45,009 nt of DNA from an uncultured Collinsella sp. (lineage in GTDB: Bacteria; Actinomycetota; Coriobacteriia; Coriobacteriales; Coriobacteriaceae), in contig CABUKS010000019.1 in NCBI GenBank assembly GCA_902492235.1, positions 1-45,009 of the forward strand, in the 5' to 3' direction. Position numbers and translations under genes: made by a program. Positions 43,680 through 45,009 of the stretch are shown here, piece after piece. The number at the start of each line of letters is the position of its first letter. Positions within the stretch are counted from its first letter, which is position 1. The notes under the pieces are model-generated. The model did no database searches. It saw only the letters and a program-made list of their open reading frames with translations, and was not told where the DNA came from.

Positions 43680-43996
43680 ACTCGTGGTGGATTCCGCGCC
43701 AAAATCGAGCACGTTAAAGCGCCCGAGGCATTTTTCAATCTTGGTCACTACAACATCTGACCTTAGTTTTCAGATGAGACAGTTGCTGAATGACGGATGC
43801 CCGGAAGTTTTATCGGCATCATCCATGCCAACATCCCGGAGTTCATGAAGAAGGCAGAAGGCAGAAGGCAGAAGGCAGAAGGGAGGGATAGAGGGGGGAG
43901 CTTCTAAGGGTGAGTATTTGCTCCTCTGAGCACCAGTGATTATTGCGAATCAGCGCCGCTTATATTGCCGACCGGCACCGCCCCCGGTGAGTCGGC
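43680..43996. other. Gene-free spacer between helicase-nuclease and the IS21 remnant
   Basis: This stretch holds CATCTGA/TCAGATG as a small hairpin near 43757-43779, the GGCAGAA tandem repeat, and a short open fragment (IGIIHANIPEFMKKAEG on the plus strand) that runs into the repeat and looks like a gene relic. No intact gene was seen. Confidence 0.5.
43853..43880. repeat. GGCAGAA heptanucleotide tandem repeat
   Basis: Four perfect copies of the 7-bp unit GGCAGAA. The unit length is not a multiple of three, so copy change would shift any overlapping frame. Confidence 0.9.
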
Positions 43997-44441
43997 CTAC
44001 GAGGCAGTCCTTCCTCCTAGCTTTTCCCTCATGTTGAAGTCGCCCTTGCGACCCATACGGTATTGTGGACTATCCTGTCCATGATGGCGTCAGCGCGCAC
44101 GTCAGCGCCGAGCCTGGCGAGCCAGTCCTTCTTGCGGTATTGCGTGCAGAAGATCGTGGAGCCGATGCCGTACCGTACCTCCATAGCTCCGGCATCATGC
44201 TGCAGAACCCCGCATCGGGCTCATCCAGCAGTCACTCGTCCAGCACCAGCACGGTCAAGGCGACCAGCTTCTGCACGAGCTTTAGCTCGGCGCCCGCCCC
44301 CTCGATTCCGAGCCCCCTGGCGCCCGCGACGACGTCGCCGACGCTGTGTCTGGACATCCCCTGGGGCCTCGCGATCTCGTTTTGTGACATCCCCGCTTCG
44401 CGAAGCCGAGGGACCAGCTTCACCCTTATCTTTATCGCCAT
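43997..44441 (-). pseudogene. Decayed IS21-family element, istA joined to istB
   Basis: From an ATG at 44441 with AGGAGGTGATAC upstream, the frame starts MAIKIRVKLVPRLREAG, the IstA N-terminus with its HTH (MSQNEIARPQGMSRHSV). It then runs into KLVALTVLVLDE, the IstB Walker B region, so an internal deletion fused the two genes. The following Trp codon is a TGA stop, and two single-base frameshifts occur later, but FCTQYRKKDWLARLG and ADAIMDRIVHNTVW are clear IstB signatures. The stop is at 43997. The element is inactive. Confidence 0.8.
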
Positions 44442-44486
44442 GTATCACCTCCTTCTTCTCGGTCGCCGACTAACCGTATTAGTTGC

Positions 44487-44510
44487 TGGCGCCGTCTCCT
44501 ATGGCGCCAG
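44487..44510. other. Perfect 8-bp hairpin upstream of the IS21 remnant
   Basis: CTGGCGCC and GGCGCCAG pair around a 9-nt loop, 46 nt outside the istA start. It may belong to the element's end; no transposon terminus was resolved. Confidence 0.4.
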
Positions 44511-44660
44511 CCCACCAGTCCACCACCCTCCCCAACATTCCCCAGATAGTTCGCTGATGTTGACTGGGGTTCCCGTAAAATAAACTCAACAAAATATGTG
44601 CGGAGTGCTGGCCTGGAGTTGCCTTCGGACCCTATTGGCTGCTTACCGAAAGGCTCCGCT

Positions 44661-44925
44661 ATGAAATGACCCCTTTACTACCTGCTCTGCGCGGTCGCGT
44701 GCACGCCCATGGTCAGCGCGACGTTGCCCATGGCAGCCACCGCAGAAGCCGTGCAGCCTCGACCAACAGCCGAGCAGTAGGCGCAAGCCACCGACACAAC
44801 CGGCGATGCCGGCAAAGCCGGAAGCGACTCCAGCACAAATTGAATTTAGCCCAGTCCCATCTGCTACACTACAAATTGGAACTAACTCAGTAGCACAACT
44901 CAACCAGCTGCACTTGTTCCGCTAA
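44661..44925 (+). pseudogene. Possible decayed secreted-protein gene
   Basis: After ATGAAA a TGA interrupts, yet the same frame continues with a signal-peptide-like segment (LYYLLCAVACTPMVSATLPM followed by AATAEA). A second frame then takes over with a Pro-rich tail (PAMPAKPEATPAQIEFSPVP) ending in LHLFR and a stop. Such a pattern suggests a short secreted protein broken by a nonsense codon and a frameshift. Support is limited to this reading of the sequence. Confidence 0.35.
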
Positions 44926-44960
44926 CCCCACCCAACACCAAATCAAAAGGAGCTTATCCA

Positions 44961-45009
44961 TGTCCCAGTACGATTACCTCGTCGTCGGTGCCGGCCTTTC
45001 GGGCGCCGT
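44961..45009 (+). CDS. glf: Probable UDP-galactopyranose mutase (truncated by the window edge)
   Basis: Only 16 codons are visible: MSQYDYLVVGAGLSGA, the FAD-binding Rossmann start with GAGLSG. AAAAGGAG lies seven bases upstream of the ATG. The sequence closely fits Glf, which converts UDP-galactopyranose to UDP-galactofuranose for cell-surface glycans, but other flavoproteins share this motif. Confidence 0.6.

Noticed and set aside
43853..43880. Possible CRISPR array
   Set aside because: The repeats are 7-bp tandem copies without spacers, and no cas genes are nearby.
44063..44583. 136-aa and 172-aa plus-strand frames
   Set aside because: They are antisense to the IS21 remnant, whose minus-strand IstA and IstB signatures are clear.

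Overview
The window looks like a high-GC Gram-positive chromosome of the class Coriobacteriia, most likely a gut Collinsella. This is inferred from the protein sequences and gene orders; no 16S rRNA gene is present and no database was searched. No tRNA, rRNA or CRISPR array was recognised. LAYOUT. (1) 0.1-11.7 kb, minus strand: a tightly packed information-processing operon read as rimP-nusA-infB-rbfA-DHH phosphoesterase-truB-ribF-dnaG-rpoD, with many overlaps of a few bases. A hairpin with a U-tract sits in the rimP leader and a strong terminator follows rpoD. (2) 11.9-16.3 kb, minus: leuS, preceded by a 129-nt hairpin, then guaB. (3) 16.4-18.0 kb: a short ModE-like winged-helix gene on the plus strand, a REP-like hairpin, and a Cys/Met-metabolism PLP-fold protein whose catalytic lysine position appears to be arginine. 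(4) 18.0-22.3 kb, minus: a sucrose utilisation locus (LacI-type regulator, PTS EIIBC, GH32 hydrolase) with three CRE/LacI-like operators. (5) 22.4-33.5 kb, minus: an eight-gene exopolysaccharide operon read as pelD-pelE-pelA(deacetylase-like)-pelF-pelG-cotH-VTC-DUF4956. It resembles the Gram-positive Pel clusters, with a CotH-kinase lipoprotein, a VTC-domain protein and a DUF4956 membrane protein added at the 3' end. (6) 33.5-44.9 kb: an accessory, visibly AT-richer region with 121-124-bp inverted-repeat elements, decayed IS256 and IS21 copies, and stress or defence genes. ACCESSORY REGION. The first module is a three-gene MqsR-MqsA-SecB-like set, read here as a toxin-antitoxin-chaperone system with its own palindromic operator. 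Next come a membrane-anchored protein of unknown function and two very small, strongly basic peptides (36 and 42 aa) in their own operon. Divergent from these is an AAA+ ATPase/subtilase pair matching the IetAS anti-phage system, followed by a superfamily-2 helicase fused to a C-terminal PD-(D/E)xK-like nuclease domain. The window ends in the first codons of a probable UDP-galactopyranose mutase. HOW IT WORKS TOGETHER. The first 16 kb is housekeeping: translation initiation and maturation, replication priming, primary sigma factor, flavin, tRNA modification and GMP synthesis. The Pel operon would make and export a cationic, partly deacetylated polysaccharide under possible c-di-GMP control through PelD. 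The 34-44 kb island appears to be phage defence or stress response. Its least described parts are the microprotein pair divergent from IetAS and the helicase-nuclease next to it.
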